DNA from: an uncultured Marivita sp. | GTDB lineage: Bacteria; Pseudomonadota; Alphaproteobacteria; Rhodobacterales; Rhodobacteraceae | DNA length: 64,000 nt | Direction: 5' to 3' | NCBI RefSeq assembly: GCF_947488135.1 | Contig: NZ_CANKYW010000001.1 | Coordinates: 992,001-1,056,000 of the forward strand | Shown: positions 1 to 7,737 of the stretch, piece after piece | Layout: every line of letters starts with the position of its first letter | Numbering within the stretch: the stretch's first letter is position 1 | The notes under the pieces: generated by a model | The model's database searches: none | Told to the model about the DNA's origin: nothing | What the model saw: only the letters and a program-made list of their open reading frames with translations | Position numbers and translations under genes: made by a program

Positions 1-2
1 GT

Positions 3-512
3 AATCCGATGCTGGAAACTGCGACAGCACCTATGTTGCGAGCCAGAGCATCCCTGCGACAGGAACTGGCCGGTCTCGAAAAGCGTGTACGTCAGCTGGC
101 CTCGGATGATCCGGTTTGCCAACGCCTTATGTCGATGCCGGGAATCGGTGCAGTCGTCGGACTGACCTTCCGCGCGGCTATCGATGATCCGAGGCGCTTC
201 CGATCGTCGAAAAGGGTTGGCCCTTGGGTCGGGCTGACGCCTTCGCGCAACCAGTCTGGTGAACGGGACGTGTCGGGTGGGATCACCAAAGCTGGTGATG
301 TCAATCTGAGAAGGGCGTTGTGCCAAGCCGCAACCGTCATGATAAACCGTGGCCGATCGACATGGCTCAGAACGTGGGGAGCCCAGCTAGCGCAGCGGCG
401 CGGGCGCAAAATTGCCATGGTCGCCCTCGCACGCCGTATCGCTGTCATTCTGCATCGGATTTGGGTCGATGGCACAACCTTCCGATCAGATGCTGCACCG
501 AACCCTGTCTGA
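3..512 (+). CDS. IS110-family transposase, C-terminal part (cut by window edge)
   Basis: The reading frame is open from the first bases of the window, so only the C-terminal half of a roughly 340-residue IS110/IS1111-type transposase is present. Visible signatures are the helix-hairpin-helix-like segment SMPGIGAVVGLTF, then VGPWVGLTP, the SGERD stretch and GGITKAGD followed by an R-rich helix. This is the transposase_20 domain of the family, which carries a serine needed for recombination together with an N-terminal RuvC-like DEDD domain that lies outside the window. IS110 elements have no classical terminal repeats and use a structured guide RNA, so the element boundary cannot be placed. The AI-2E gene fragment that follows suggests local rearrangement here. 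Family call is firm; intactness is unknown. Confidence 0.85.
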   Translation, partial: NPMLETATAPMLRARASLRQELAGLEKRVRQLASDDPVCQRLMSMPGIGAVVGLTFRAAIDDPRRFRSSKRVGPWVGLTPSRNQSGERDVSGGITKAGDVNLRRALCQAATVMINRGRSTWLRTWGAQLAQRRGRKIAMVALARRIAVILHRIWVDGTTFRSDAAPNPV

Positions 513-834
513 TAGAATGATATCTCGCCCGTTGCCTGCCTAATTGCAGGCTTTCGAGGTCCCGCAGGGACGTGGTTCCGATGATGCCGAGGTCTGGACA
601 GTCGCCGACATCCGTCAAGCACGCCTATGAGATGGGCACATCGGAATTACATCGAACCAGCATCATGTTGGCAGCCGCCGCGCTGACCACGAACCGAAGC
701 AAGTACCCCAAGGATCTCAGCCGAAAGCCGCGACAGCACTCAGGGCGGACAACAAAAGTTACAACTCAACCGCTCTGGCGGACCAATCATTCTGCGCAGA
801 AAAACTTGACTGGGACGACCCCGTTACCGAAGTC
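513..834. other. Non-coding stretch between IS110 transposase and AI-2E fragment
   Basis: No convincing gene is seen. A short hairpin (GCCTGC/GCAGGC, 534-551, loop of six) followed by TTTC lies just after the transposase stop. It could be a weak terminator or part of the non-coding end of the insertion sequence. The frame that leads into the AI-2E fragment stays open from before base 700, but its peptide does not look like the missing transporter N-terminus. Confidence 0.4.
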
Positions 835-1263
835 CTGACCCTAAGCATAGGTGTAGCCATGTATTTGGTTGGGCTGCCCAACCCTGTACTCTGGGGGGTA
901 CTGGCCTTTGCACTAAATTTCTTGCCGTTCATTGGCGCGGTCGTCGGCGCATTTCTGGTCGCAGCCTTTGGGATCCTTAGCTTCGACACACTTGGCTTGG
1001 GTCTGCTCCCGGCTGGGCTCTACCTCACCCTCACGTCGGTTGAGGGACAATTCATTACCCCGAGTGTTCTCGGCAGGCGCTTGGAAATGAACACCGTTTC
1101 AGTTTTTCTCACCGTGATCGTATGGAGCTGGCTTTGGAGTGTACCAGGGGCGTTGATGGCAGTTCCCTTTCTGTTGCTGCTAAAGGTCATTTGCAACAAT
1201 GTGCCCGGGTTAGCCACGTTGGGCAATTTTCTTGGACCGCGACAATCGAGCGACGCTGGATAA
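835..1263 (+). pseudogene. AI-2E family transporter, C-terminal remnant
   Basis: The translation has the hydrophobic C-terminal half of the AI-2E/PerM-type permease family: LPNPVLWGVLAFALNFLPFIGAVVGA, then a segment ending GQFITPSVLGRR and two more membrane helices. Full members are about 350 residues with eight membrane segments; this fragment is about 140 residues and lacks the first half. The nearest ATG is at 859, but homology seems to begin slightly upstream, around LTLSIGVAMYLVG. The N-terminal half is replaced by DNA next to an IS110 transposase, which suggests IS-associated deletion or rearrangement. It is unlikely to make a working transporter. Confidence 0.7.
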
Positions 1264-1486
1264 CGTTGAGTGGCCAATATAATCAAATTGAGATCGGCTT
1301 GAACAACGACTGGTGCCGATCTGGATAGTATTCATTTCAGTTGCCAAGAAGTGATGGCGAGCCGCCGCTTACTGCGAAGCCAGCAGCCAACCGGTCAATA
1401 GAGCACACCGTAGACGGCAAAAGGATCGTCGCGCACATTTGGCAGAAAGGCGCGCTTACGTATAAATTATCAGGCGCGACAAAAAA

Positions 1487-1888
1487 TTAATAGACCGTCG
1501 ATGGACGCGCGCCGACGAAAGACCAAGCTTTGTCAGTTTCGTTTGTATCAAAAGCTCTTGCATCCACAGGAATGATCTTGTCCATATAAGAGATCATGGT
1601 CGCCGCTTTCTCCGGCGCGCCGACAACCGCATACTTTTTTACGTGTGTCAGCGCGCGAAAACGAGAGGCGATGACATCTCCGTCGAGCATGCTATCCCAA
1701 TCGCTGCCGGTGAAGTTCGACAAGTCGAGCAGCATATTCACCCCGTCCTGGGTATCGAAGACACCATTCATGAATTCCGCCATCGCTTCAGAAGTATCAT
1801 CGTCGATGTGGCCGTCTACCCGAAAGGCGTAGACATCCGGATTATTGGTTTCAATCTGGCGGACTGGCCCATGGGAAAAGGCACTCAT
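1487..1888 (-). CDS. STAS/SpoIIAA-like domain protein
   Basis: A 133-residue protein that fits the SpoIIAA-like STAS family (PF11964). It shows an early beta-hairpin (VYAFRVDGHIDDDTSEAMAEF), the central LLDLSNFTG strand-loop and a late KYAVVGAPEKAA strand-helix. Family members are small soluble proteins thought to bind partners or lipids; the biochemical role is unknown. It lacks a kinase domain, so regulation through a partner is an inference only. A good Shine-Dalgarno (AAGGAG on the minus strand, 1896-1901) sits seven bases before the ATG. It lies between the AI-2E fragment and a small membrane protein gene, with no obvious co-transcribed partner. Confidence 0.75.
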   Translation of the reverse strand: MSAFSHGPVRQIETNNPDVYAFRVDGHIDDDTSEAMAEFMNGVFDTQDGVNMLLDLSNFTGSDWDSMLDGDVIASRFRALTHVKKYAVVGAPEKAATMISYMDKIIPVDARAFDTNETDKAWSFVGARPSTVY

Positions 1889-1941
1889 AGGTTTTCTCCT
1901 TGGTGTGTGGATACAAACTGGCTCTACCGCGGACGCTGCGT

Positions 1942-2139
1942 TTAGCGCTTAGCCGCGACATTGTTTGGATCAGTGATTTCGGGATCTGGTTGAAGGTTCG
2001 GATCGGGCTTGTCACGCGCGAGCGAAGACTTCGGCGCGTTCGGCTTGTCCATTTTCTTTTCAGTCCGGGATTTACTCCAGAGCGCGAAGGCTATCACGAT
2101 GATGAACGTGGTCAGTGCAAGTACTACAAGTAGGTCCAT
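1942..2139 (-). CDS. Small single-pass membrane protein
   Basis: A 65-residue protein with one N-terminal membrane helix (about residues 2-22, MDLLVVLALTTFIIVIAF) and a hydrophilic tail rich in Lys, Asp and Pro (KPDPNLQPDPEITDPNN). The start at 2139 is chosen because GGGAGGA lies six bases upstream; an in-frame start five codons earlier would place the ribosome site inside the gene. Its family is not recognised. Small membrane proteins of this kind are common next to stress genes in Alphaproteobacteria, and a near-match to an EcfG promoter lies about 40 bases upstream. Existence as a gene is likely; function is unknown. Confidence 0.6.
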   Translation of the reverse strand: MDLLVVLALTTFIIVIAFALWSKSRTEKKMDKPNAPKSSLARDKPDPNLQPDPEITDPNNVAAKR

Positions 2140-2179
2140 GATGGATCCTCCCAATCTGGAAAAACACTTCTGATGACAG

Positions 2180-2204
2180 AACTGATGTTGGAGCAGATGG
2201 TTCC
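2180..2204 (-). promoter_or_regulatory. Possible EcfG-type promoter (near match)
   Basis: On the minus strand GGAAC (2200-2204) is followed after 16 bases by AGTT (2180-2183). The EcfG consensus is GGAAC-N16/17-CGTT, so one -10 base differs. It points at the small membrane protein gene starting at 2139. Supported mainly by exact matches elsewhere in the window. Confidence 0.3.
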
Positions 2205-2215
2205 AAAATTGCTCC

Positions 2216-3178
2216 CTAAGTCAATTTCCGGGGGACCCTGGTGGCGATCATTCCTTTAACGAATGGCGATGCGTACCGGCGCAGATCTAGAGTTTCGTGC
2301 ACCCCAGTGATCTGCTCTCCATCCACTTGGGTTTGCACGATACTGCGGTTGTAAAAGGGGCCTCCCAACAACGGCATCACTTGTCGGGGACGTGTCCCGA
2401 CGTCCGCACCGACGGCGCGTCTCAGACCCCACTTCGTTGTCGGGAGCGGCGATTGCGAGAGCCCCGTTTTGTGTTCGCTATCCCCTCCTCGCGCCGTAAT
2501 CACACGGCCGCTGACTTCCGAACCATCCGACCGGCTGAGGCTATACATGCACAGAGCGCCTGTATTCGTGGGAAAGCGAGCCCAGGTCCATCGCTCGAAA
2601 TCGTCTTCCAACGGGCGGGTTCCTGCGTTTGAGTCGCTGTACCCGTTGCCAGACCACCGCCAGCCTGGCGCTTCGAGATCGACCTCAATTCGAGCACTTG
2701 GTGCATATGGCCGCCATATGTGAGCGCCATCGACGTTGAGCGACAGCGCGATGCTGGAATATGAGCTTGGCGTGACACTAAGGCGTCCTCTTATCCTACT
2801 GACCAAAGGCCACGAAGACACCTCGTCAATGTCTATCGTCAGACACTGGCCGTCCCACGTCATGGTAGATGGACCAATCGTGAGTTTGTCCGCCCGTTGG
2901 ATCAGAGCCCCTGATCTACGATCCGTCATGGCAAAGCGGCCGCCTCGACCGTATGTAACCACATTGAGACTGCAATGGTTTGCCGGATCTAAGCGCCCGG
3001 ACCAATGGTACCAAGGAGAGAAGACGGCTCCAATGAAACCGATCACCGAGATCGCCTTCTTTCCGTCGCAACTGATACCGTCAACATACCACCAAGCATA
3101 ACCACCGGCCGGTACCTTTATGCCGAAGTTTGGAGCTGTAGCTTGTCCGAGAGGAAGACGGTGTGGTGCGGGTTCCAT
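2216..3178 (-). CDS. crtC: Carotenoid 1,2-hydratase (hydroxyneurosporene synthase family)
   Basis: CrtC adds water across the terminal double bond of acyclic carotenoids such as neurosporene and lycopene, a step in spheroidene and spirilloxanthin synthesis. The protein shows the family landmarks in order: PAGGYAWWYVDG near the N-terminus, GAVFSPWYHWSGR, DPANHCSLNVVTYG, a DGAHIWRPYAP block, APGWRWSGNGYSDSNAGTRPLE and a C-terminal HETLDLRRYASPFVKGM. At about 320 residues it is close to full length and has no internal lesion. The ATG at 3178 is used; an in-frame TTG at 3202 is possible and neither has a clear ribosome site. No other carotenoid or photosynthesis gene is nearby, which is unusual because crtC normally sits in the photosynthesis cluster with crtD and crtF. 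Confidence 0.8.
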   Translation of the reverse strand: MEPAPHRLPLGQATAPNFGIKVPAGGYAWWYVDGISCDGKKAISVIGFIGAVFSPWYHWSGRLDPANHCSLNVVTYGRGGRFAMTDRRSGALIQRADKLTIGPSTMTWDGQCLTIDIDEVSSWPLVSRIRGRLSVTPSSYSSIALSLNVDGAHIWRPYAPSARIEVDLEAPGWRWSGNGYSDSNAGTRPLEDDFERWTWARFPTNTGALCMYSLSRSDGSEVSGRVITARGGDSEHKTGLSQSPLPTTKWGLRRAVGADVGTRPRQVMPLLGGPFYNRSIVQTQVDGEQITGVHETLDLRRYASPFVKGMIATRVPRKLT

Positions 3179-3370
3179 GGGGGTCAGCGCCACAAAACCC
3201 AAGGCGGAGGCACCAAGTATTCAAAGGATTGGAATCGAAATAGCGACATGGCTAGGACCTTCTATCTTAAGTCGACCCCGAAACATCTAAATCCAATGGT
3301 GCCCTAAGCCTTCGAACCAAATTGAATCGCCATCAGAAATCACGACATTTTCAATAAACTCTCAAGCATT

Positions 3371-3763
3371 TTACTCTTGAAATTGCATAAGGAGCCAAAC
3401 ACCCGCCCAAGCGGAAAATCCTGTTAGAATCGCGCCCCACACTGTGTCCGTGGCCACCATGGACCATGACCAATCCTTCATGATTGACATTGAGGTAAAT
3501 TCGTAAGTGCCATATGCCATCGCTCCGATGATCGCTCCGTGTAGGGCGGCACGCGTGGGGTCGGCGTCGCCCAAAGCAGGTAGGGAGACAAGAAAGACCA
3601 CCCCGGCCACGTAGGCGAGATAAAACAATCCAGCTGGCGCGATCATCGGACTGTCCCGCATAGCATCTCCGAGATGCCGCGAGAAAAGGGGCTTCATCAC
3701 AAAGCGGAGCATGGCAGCGTCAAGTGCAAGAAAAACTATAGCGGTAATCAAATATAAGATCAT
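3371..3763 (-). CDS. DUF2177 family membrane protein
   Basis: About 130 residues with four predicted membrane helices, starting ILYLITAIVFLALDAAML and ending with a VWGAILTGFSAWAGVWLL helix. It matches the small DUF2177 inner-membrane family, whose function is unknown; the conserved central stretch HGAIIGAMAYGTYEFTSMSIMKDW is present. The frame extends 52 codons further upstream (to 3919), but that extension is hydrophilic and not family-like, so the start at the methionine before ILYL is preferred although its ribosome site is weak. In other bacteria this family often sits near carotenoid, cyclopropane-fatty-acid or DUF1365 genes, and here crtC is the next gene downstream on the same strand. 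Confidence 0.7.
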   Translation of the reverse strand: MILYLITAIVFLALDAAMLRFVMKPLFSRHLGDAMRDSPMIAPAGLFYLAYVAGVVFLVSLPALGDADPTRAALHGAIIGAMAYGTYEFTSMSIMKDWSWSMVATDTVWGAILTGFSAWAGVWLLMQFQE

Positions 3764-4021
3764 TTGGCGAATCCAGTTGGCTGAGAGGAGCGAGGATAGC
3801 AGTTCGAACAGCGCAGTCCTACCGATCGAGCGGTCGGTCCGCGTTAACCTATAAGTTGGATAATTCAGTCCAGTGCCCGGGGGTAAATTCCAAACGTGTG
3901 GGTGAATTTCAATTGTCATGTTCTGGGATTGCCGGACAAGTCCTAGCGGAGCGCCCGGAAATAGCGAAACTGTCAGCGGCTTTCTCAGATAAAACCGCTG
4001 ACAGTACTTGTGGCGCTGTCT

Positions 4022-4375
4022 TCACAGCCAGTAGTGGGGAACACCATAATGATCATAGGTTCGCCGCTCCCAGTCACGATCCGTATACCAATTTTCCTCG
4101 CGGGTAGGCGCGCCCTTGACTTCCTGTTCAGTGATGTCGGTCGAGTAGCCATCCTTGGTCGTATCGTACCGTAGCTTGCCCCATGGCACCGGGTGATGAT
4201 CTTCACCGATACCCAGAAAACCGCCGAAGCCCATTACGGCATAGGCAACCTTGCCGGATTCCTTGTCGATAATGAGATGATCGATCGTACCGATATGGGT
4301 GCCGTCATTGGCGTAGACATCGGTTCCGTTCACATCGTTCGATGAGACGAGTGTTGCTTGTGTGGTATTGTCCAT
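4022..4375 (-). CDS. PRC-barrel domain protein
   Basis: A 117-residue soluble protein with a single PRC-barrel: DVYANDGTHIGTIDHLIIDKESGKVAYAVMGFGGFLGIGEDHHPVPW. PRC-barrels are small beta-barrels found in RimM and the photosynthetic reaction-centre H subunit. Stand-alone versions like this one are common stress-induced proteins in Alphaproteobacteria, with no assigned reaction. The ATG is preceded by AAGGAGG at normal spacing. An exact EcfG-type promoter lies about 30 bases upstream on the same strand. A truncated paralogue of the same protein lies at 10,206-10,439. Confidence 0.85.
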   Translation of the reverse strand: MDNTTQATLVSSNDVNGTDVYANDGTHIGTIDHLIIDKESGKVAYAVMGFGGFLGIGEDHHPVPWGKLRYDTTKDGYSTDITEQEVKGAPTREENWYTDRDWERRTYDHYGVPHYWL

Positions 4376-4403
4376 TAGAATTTCCTCCTTCTATTGACCA
4401 GAA

Positions 4404-4429
4404 AACGGTGACATGCGCCAAGTGGTTCC
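4404..4429 (-). promoter_or_regulatory. EcfG-type general stress promoter (exact match)
   Basis: Minus strand: GGAAC at 4425-4429, a 17-base spacer, and CGTT at 4404-4407. This equals the EcfG consensus GGAAC-N16/17-CGTT. The -10 box is 28 bases before the ATG of the PRC-barrel gene, leaving room for a short leader with its AAGGAGG ribosome site. Confidence 0.8.
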
Positions 4430-4572
4430 CCGAGGGATGTGTAGGTGGCGATATGATGCCGAAGGGGAGGGGGACCTCTTGGTAACCCGATCTGCGGACA
4501 TCGTCAGGAGGGATTGTCATGTGCAACAAGGTGATCACCCCTTGCTATGGTAAAGTGAAGGTCAGCGGGAGC

Positions 4573-4965
4573 GTAGCACTATTCCGTCATATCAGGATCG
4601 GAATGAACGACGTTGCCGCAATGGTGGCATACTATGACAGGGTCCTCACCTGCGTCGGTGTGGATCGCACAACACCGCTCAATACATCGGCCCGGCGGGT
4701 GTTAACTGCCAGGTATTAAAGTACCGATGGCCGCAGCTTGCATTAAGAGCATCACTACGGTGAGCCAGCTACAGCAGGCAATGGGGTTCAGATCAGCTTC
4801 AGATGTGGTTCCCGCGCCGCTGTGGAGATGTCCTGGAAGGAGGCTGTCCACGAGGGTGGCAGCGATGAACGTCCTTCTGGAGACCGACCCATCTACCACG
4901 AATACTTCTATGCGGCCTTTGCTCGTGACCCCGAAGGAAACGGGATTCGCTTCCTGTTCTGCGAA
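4573..4965 (+). pseudogene. VOC (glyoxalase/bleomycin-resistance) family protein, frameshifted remnant
   Basis: Pieces of a VOC-fold protein of about 130 residues occur in successive frames. They are LFRHIRIGMNDVAAMVAYYDRVL (from about 4579), then GPAGVNCQVLKYRWPQLALR in another frame (about 4690-4750), then GEPATAGNGVQISFRCGSR and YHEYFYAAFARDPEGN ending near IRFLFCE (4965). The DPEGN-x-IRF tail is typical of the metal-binding VOC C-terminus. At least one frameshift separates the N-terminal from the C-terminal part and no single frame covers the gene, so it is almost certainly dead. Its last frame happens to be in phase with the downstream CopG gene, producing an artificial 224-codon ORF (4822-5496). 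Confidence 0.75.
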
Positions 4966-5091
4966 TGGAGTCCCACCAACACCACCCTGGCGTTCGGAGT
5001 GAGAGGAACTTTGCCAACCGGCAGAGTTCCAGAACTTGCATTGCGGCCCAAAGCCCTCTATATCATCCAAGTGGATGGTAAGGAGGCTACG

Positions 5092-5496
5092 TTGCCAAGA
5101 CAAGTCAAAGCGAGTGATACCGAAAAAGTGACGATCAACCTCGGCTATGTCGATCTTGGTCGCATAGACCTGCTGGTGGAGGAAGGTTTCTACACCAACC
5201 GAACGGATTTTATCCGCGCTGCTATTCGGGCGCAGCTTGGGTCGCACAGTGGTGACATGACCGCGCTGATCGAACGACGCGTTCTCGACATCGGTTTGCG
5301 GGACTTCACCCGCGCCGATCTCGAAGCTGCCCGCGATGCGGGAGAGCTTCTGCATATCAAGGTCGTGGGGCTGGCTCGGCTGGCCTCCGATATCGACGCC
5401 GAACTGGCCCTTGCAACCATTGGTTCCATCAATGTGCTGGGCGCGCTTCAGGCCTCTCCCGAGGTCAAGGACGCGCTTGGTACGCGTATCAGCTAG
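5092..5496 (+). CDS. CopG-type ribbon-helix-helix regulator
   Basis: About 134 residues. The core EKVTINLGYVDLGRIDLLVEEGFYTNRTDFIRAAIRAQL is a ribbon-helix-helix DNA-binding fold. The tail, with LHIKVVGLARLA and LATIGSINVLGALQASPEVKDAL, is typical of the CopG-like regulators found next to PHB-depolymerase-type esterases in Alphaproteobacteria. The start is assigned to TTG at 5092 because a strong AGGAGG (5081-5086) lies five bases before it. The longer in-frame ORF upstream belongs to a dead VOC gene. The esterase begins 29 bases after the stop, so this regulator probably controls that operon. Target site unknown. Confidence 0.75.
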   Translation: MPRQVKASDTEKVTINLGYVDLGRIDLLVEEGFYTNRTDFIRAAIRAQLGSHSGDMTALIERRVLDIGLRDFTRADLEAARDAGELLHIKVVGLARLASDIDAELALATIGSINVLGALQASPEVKDALGTRIS

Positions 5497-5525
5497 GGTG
5501 TAAGCCCTTCAGAAAGGATGAAGAG

Positions 5526-6539
5526 ATGAAGGACAATTTCGCGACGGCCATGCGCCGGTCGCTCGACCTCGTGCGCGCGGGTGATCCGCATGGGGCGACG
5601 GAGAAAATACAGGAAGCATTGCGAGGTAGAACGGCAGTGCCTATTCCGCAACATCGGGTGCGACAGCCGTTGTCAAAAGTGCTGGAGCATGTTCCCGCAA
5701 GGAGGGCGAAGACGCAGCCCGACGATACGATGCAGGATCGTCATTTTCGGTGTGGTTCGGGATCGCGGGACTATCGGCTGTTCGTCCCATCCCCGCCGCT
5801 CGACGACCTGCGAGGGCTGGTGATCATGCTGCATGGCTGCACCCAGAACCCGGACGACTTTGCGACAGGAACGTCGATGAACCGGCACGCGGAACGGCAC
5901 GGCTTTGTCGTTGCCTACCCATCACAGCCGCGCAGTTGTAATATGAACGGCTGTTGGAACTGGTTCGAACCAGCTCACCAGGACGCGCAAACGGGCGAGC
6001 CGGCGATCTTGTCGGGACTGACGCGATCGCTTCAAGTGGAATTCTCACTTCTTCCGCGCGAAACCTTCGTGGCTGGCCTGTCGGCAGGCGGTGCGATGGC
6101 GGCGATCCTGGCTGAGCAGCGACCGGATGTTTTTGCCGGTGCGGGTGTGCATTCGGGTCTGCCTACAGGGTCCGCGCACGACGTCACGTCGGCATTTGCT
6201 GCGATGCGAGGTCAAGGTGCGCCCGGCAGAGCGATGGAGCGTCCGGCCATTGTATTTCAAGGGCTGGCCGATCCCACCGTCGCGGCTGTCAACGCCAGCA
6301 GGCTTGTCGGCGTGCTGCGAGCGCCCGAGCGGCAGCGCATCGAGATCAATCAGCTCCCTTGCCAAGTGACAAAAGGTTGGACCGGCGACGGTCATCCGAT
6401 GGAACTTTGGCTAATTGAGGGGGCCGCACATGCGTGGTTGGGCGGAAATGACTCCGGCAGCCATACCGATGCTAAGGGACCAGATGCCTCAGCCGAAATG
6501 TTGCGATTTTTCAATTCCGTGATGGAGAAAAAACAATGA
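5526..6539 (+). CDS. PHB depolymerase-family esterase (alpha/beta hydrolase)
   Basis: A 337-residue alpha/beta hydrolase of the extracellular PHB depolymerase/feruloyl esterase (LpqC) class. The oxyanion motif MLHGCTQNPDDF is at about residues 101-112, the nucleophile elbow is GLSAGG (Ser186), an Asp lies in GLADPTV and the catalytic His is in EGAAHAWLGG. Family members cleave short polyester or aryl-ester substrates; the natural substrate here is not known. There is no classical signal peptide: the first 80 residues are hydrophilic, as in cytoplasmic members encoded with CopG regulators. The start ATG follows GAAAGGATGAAGAG. Its last four bases overlap the start of the C45 gene, implying translational coupling. 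Confidence 0.85.
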   Translation: MKDNFATAMRRSLDLVRAGDPHGATEKIQEALRGRTAVPIPQHRVRQPLSKVLEHVPARRAKTQPDDTMQDRHFRCGSGSRDYRLFVPSPPLDDLRGLVIMLHGCTQNPDDFATGTSMNRHAERHGFVVAYPSQPRSCNMNGCWNWFEPAHQDAQTGEPAILSGLTRSLQVEFSLLPRETFVAGLSAGGAMAAILAEQRPDVFAGAGVHSGLPTGSAHDVTSAFAAMRGQGAPGRAMERPAIVFQGLADPTVAAVNASRLVGVLRAPERQRIEINQLPCQVTKGWTGDGHPMELWLIEGAAHAWLGGNDSGSHTDAKGPDASAEMLRFFNSVMEKKQ

Positions 6540-7636
6540 CGATGACCATGCAGTTCGACGCCATATCCGAAAGCAGACCGGGGCCGAAATGGCACGCCCG
6601 CTGGCGGCGCAGCTGGCCAGCCTACGAGGCATGGTTCGCCGCGCGCCGTGGCGACCTCGGCCCTGACCGCGCCGCTTGCCTCGCCGCCATGCAGCGGCAC
6701 ATGCCGGAGCTGATACCGACTTATCAGCGACTTGTTGATGTGGTTGGTGGCGGCGGCAGAGAGGCGCGTTTTCTATCGGGTTGGTGCCCCCCGTCATACT
6801 TGGGGGGATGTTCGCTGGCGGCGGTGGCGGACGACGATAGCGTGCGGCTGGTCCGCAATTACGATCTGTCACCGGACCTTAATGAAGGTCTGCTGCTACG
6901 GACCGAATGGGTCCGCCCCGTCATGGGGATGGTGGAATTCCTCTGGGGATTATCCGATGGCATCAACGATAGTGGGCTGTCGGTCGCACTGGCCTTTGGT
7001 GGGGGAAGCCACACGGGCAGGGGCTTCGGCATCACCCATATCGTCCGCTACGTCCTGGAGACCTGCGGTGATGTCGGGGAGGCAATCGCCGCACTGCGGC
7101 GGGTTCCCTCGCACATGGATTATAATCTTGTCCTGGCAGATCCATCGGGACGTACAGCATCGGTCGAGTTGATCGCAGGCGGCGGCATACGTCTGCGGGA
7201 GCGGGCCATTGCGACCAACCACCAGCACGGGGACCGTGCGCCCGAACGGCCGGCGTTTACGCGTACGCGGGAACGCTATGGCCACCTTGAAGCCCTGCTT
7301 GATGGCGCGCCGGAACCCTCGGCGTTGCCAGACGCGTTCCGCGCCGACCCACTGTATCAGACGGGACATGCCGAGGGATTCGGCACGTTGTTCACGGCGG
7401 AGTACGATCCGGGGGCGGCAACAATGGCGTTGCACTGGCCGAGGGACAAGTGGGTGCAGACGTTGCAGGATTTCAAGGAGGGAACACGGCACGTCAGCTT
7501 TGACGTTGCCCAGCCGACCAACCCGGACTGGATCGCCGCCATCACGCCCTGGATCGGGGGCGGGGCTGCGGATATGCTGGACCGCCCTTGGGAGGATGTC
7601 GATTGGCAGGCCTTCGCCCGCTCGTTCGCAGCTTGA
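6536..7636 (+). CDS. C45-family autoproteolytic acyltransferase/hydrolase
   Basis: A 366-residue member of peptidase family C45 (acyl-CoA:6-aminopenicillanic acid acyltransferase-like, Ntn-hydrolase fold). The presumed nucleophile is Cys92 in LGGCSLAAV, which in this family becomes the new N-terminus after self-cleavage. LVRNYDLSP, GLSDGINDSGLSVAL and the NLVLADPSGRTASVE block are also family features. Such enzymes act on amide bonds; the substrate is not predictable. ATGA overlap with the upstream esterase points to one operon (copG-esterase-C45). The C-terminal sequence RPWEDVDWQAFARS recurs as a short fragment at about 13,979-14,032. Confidence 0.8.
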   Translation: MTMTMQFDAISESRPGPKWHARWRRSWPAYEAWFAARRGDLGPDRAACLAAMQRHMPELIPTYQRLVDVVGGGGREARFLSGWCPPSYLGGCSLAAVADDDSVRLVRNYDLSPDLNEGLLLRTEWVRPVMGMVEFLWGLSDGINDSGLSVALAFGGGSHTGRGFGITHIVRYVLETCGDVGEAIAALRRVPSHMDYNLVLADPSGRTASVELIAGGGIRLRERAIATNHQHGDRAPERPAFTRTRERYGHLEALLDGAPEPSALPDAFRADPLYQTGHAEGFGTLFTAEYDPGAATMALHWPRDKWVQTLQDFKEGTRHVSFDVAQPTNPDWIAAITPWIGGGAADMLDRPWEDVDWQAFARSFAA

Positions 7637-7737
7637 GCGACTGTTCAGGCACTCGCGCGAAGGGTTGATAGGAACGCTCTTACGGCTGTGCCTGACGTTA
7701 GCCGAGAATGGCAATTCAATCTGCGATACGTGATCGC

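Noticed and set aside
513-660. IS110 guide (bridge) RNA downstream of the transposase
   Set aside because: Only one short hairpin was seen, the subgroup cannot be assigned from the C-terminal half, and the element end is unknown.
5005-5035. GGAAC followed by GTTC as an EcfG promoter for the CopG-esterase operon
   Set aside because: With the allowed 16-17 base spacing the -10 box does not match CGTT.
4822-5496. Single 224-residue VOC-CopG fusion protein
   Set aside because: The VOC part is the tail of a frameshifted gene and a strong ribosome site places the regulator start at TTG 5092.
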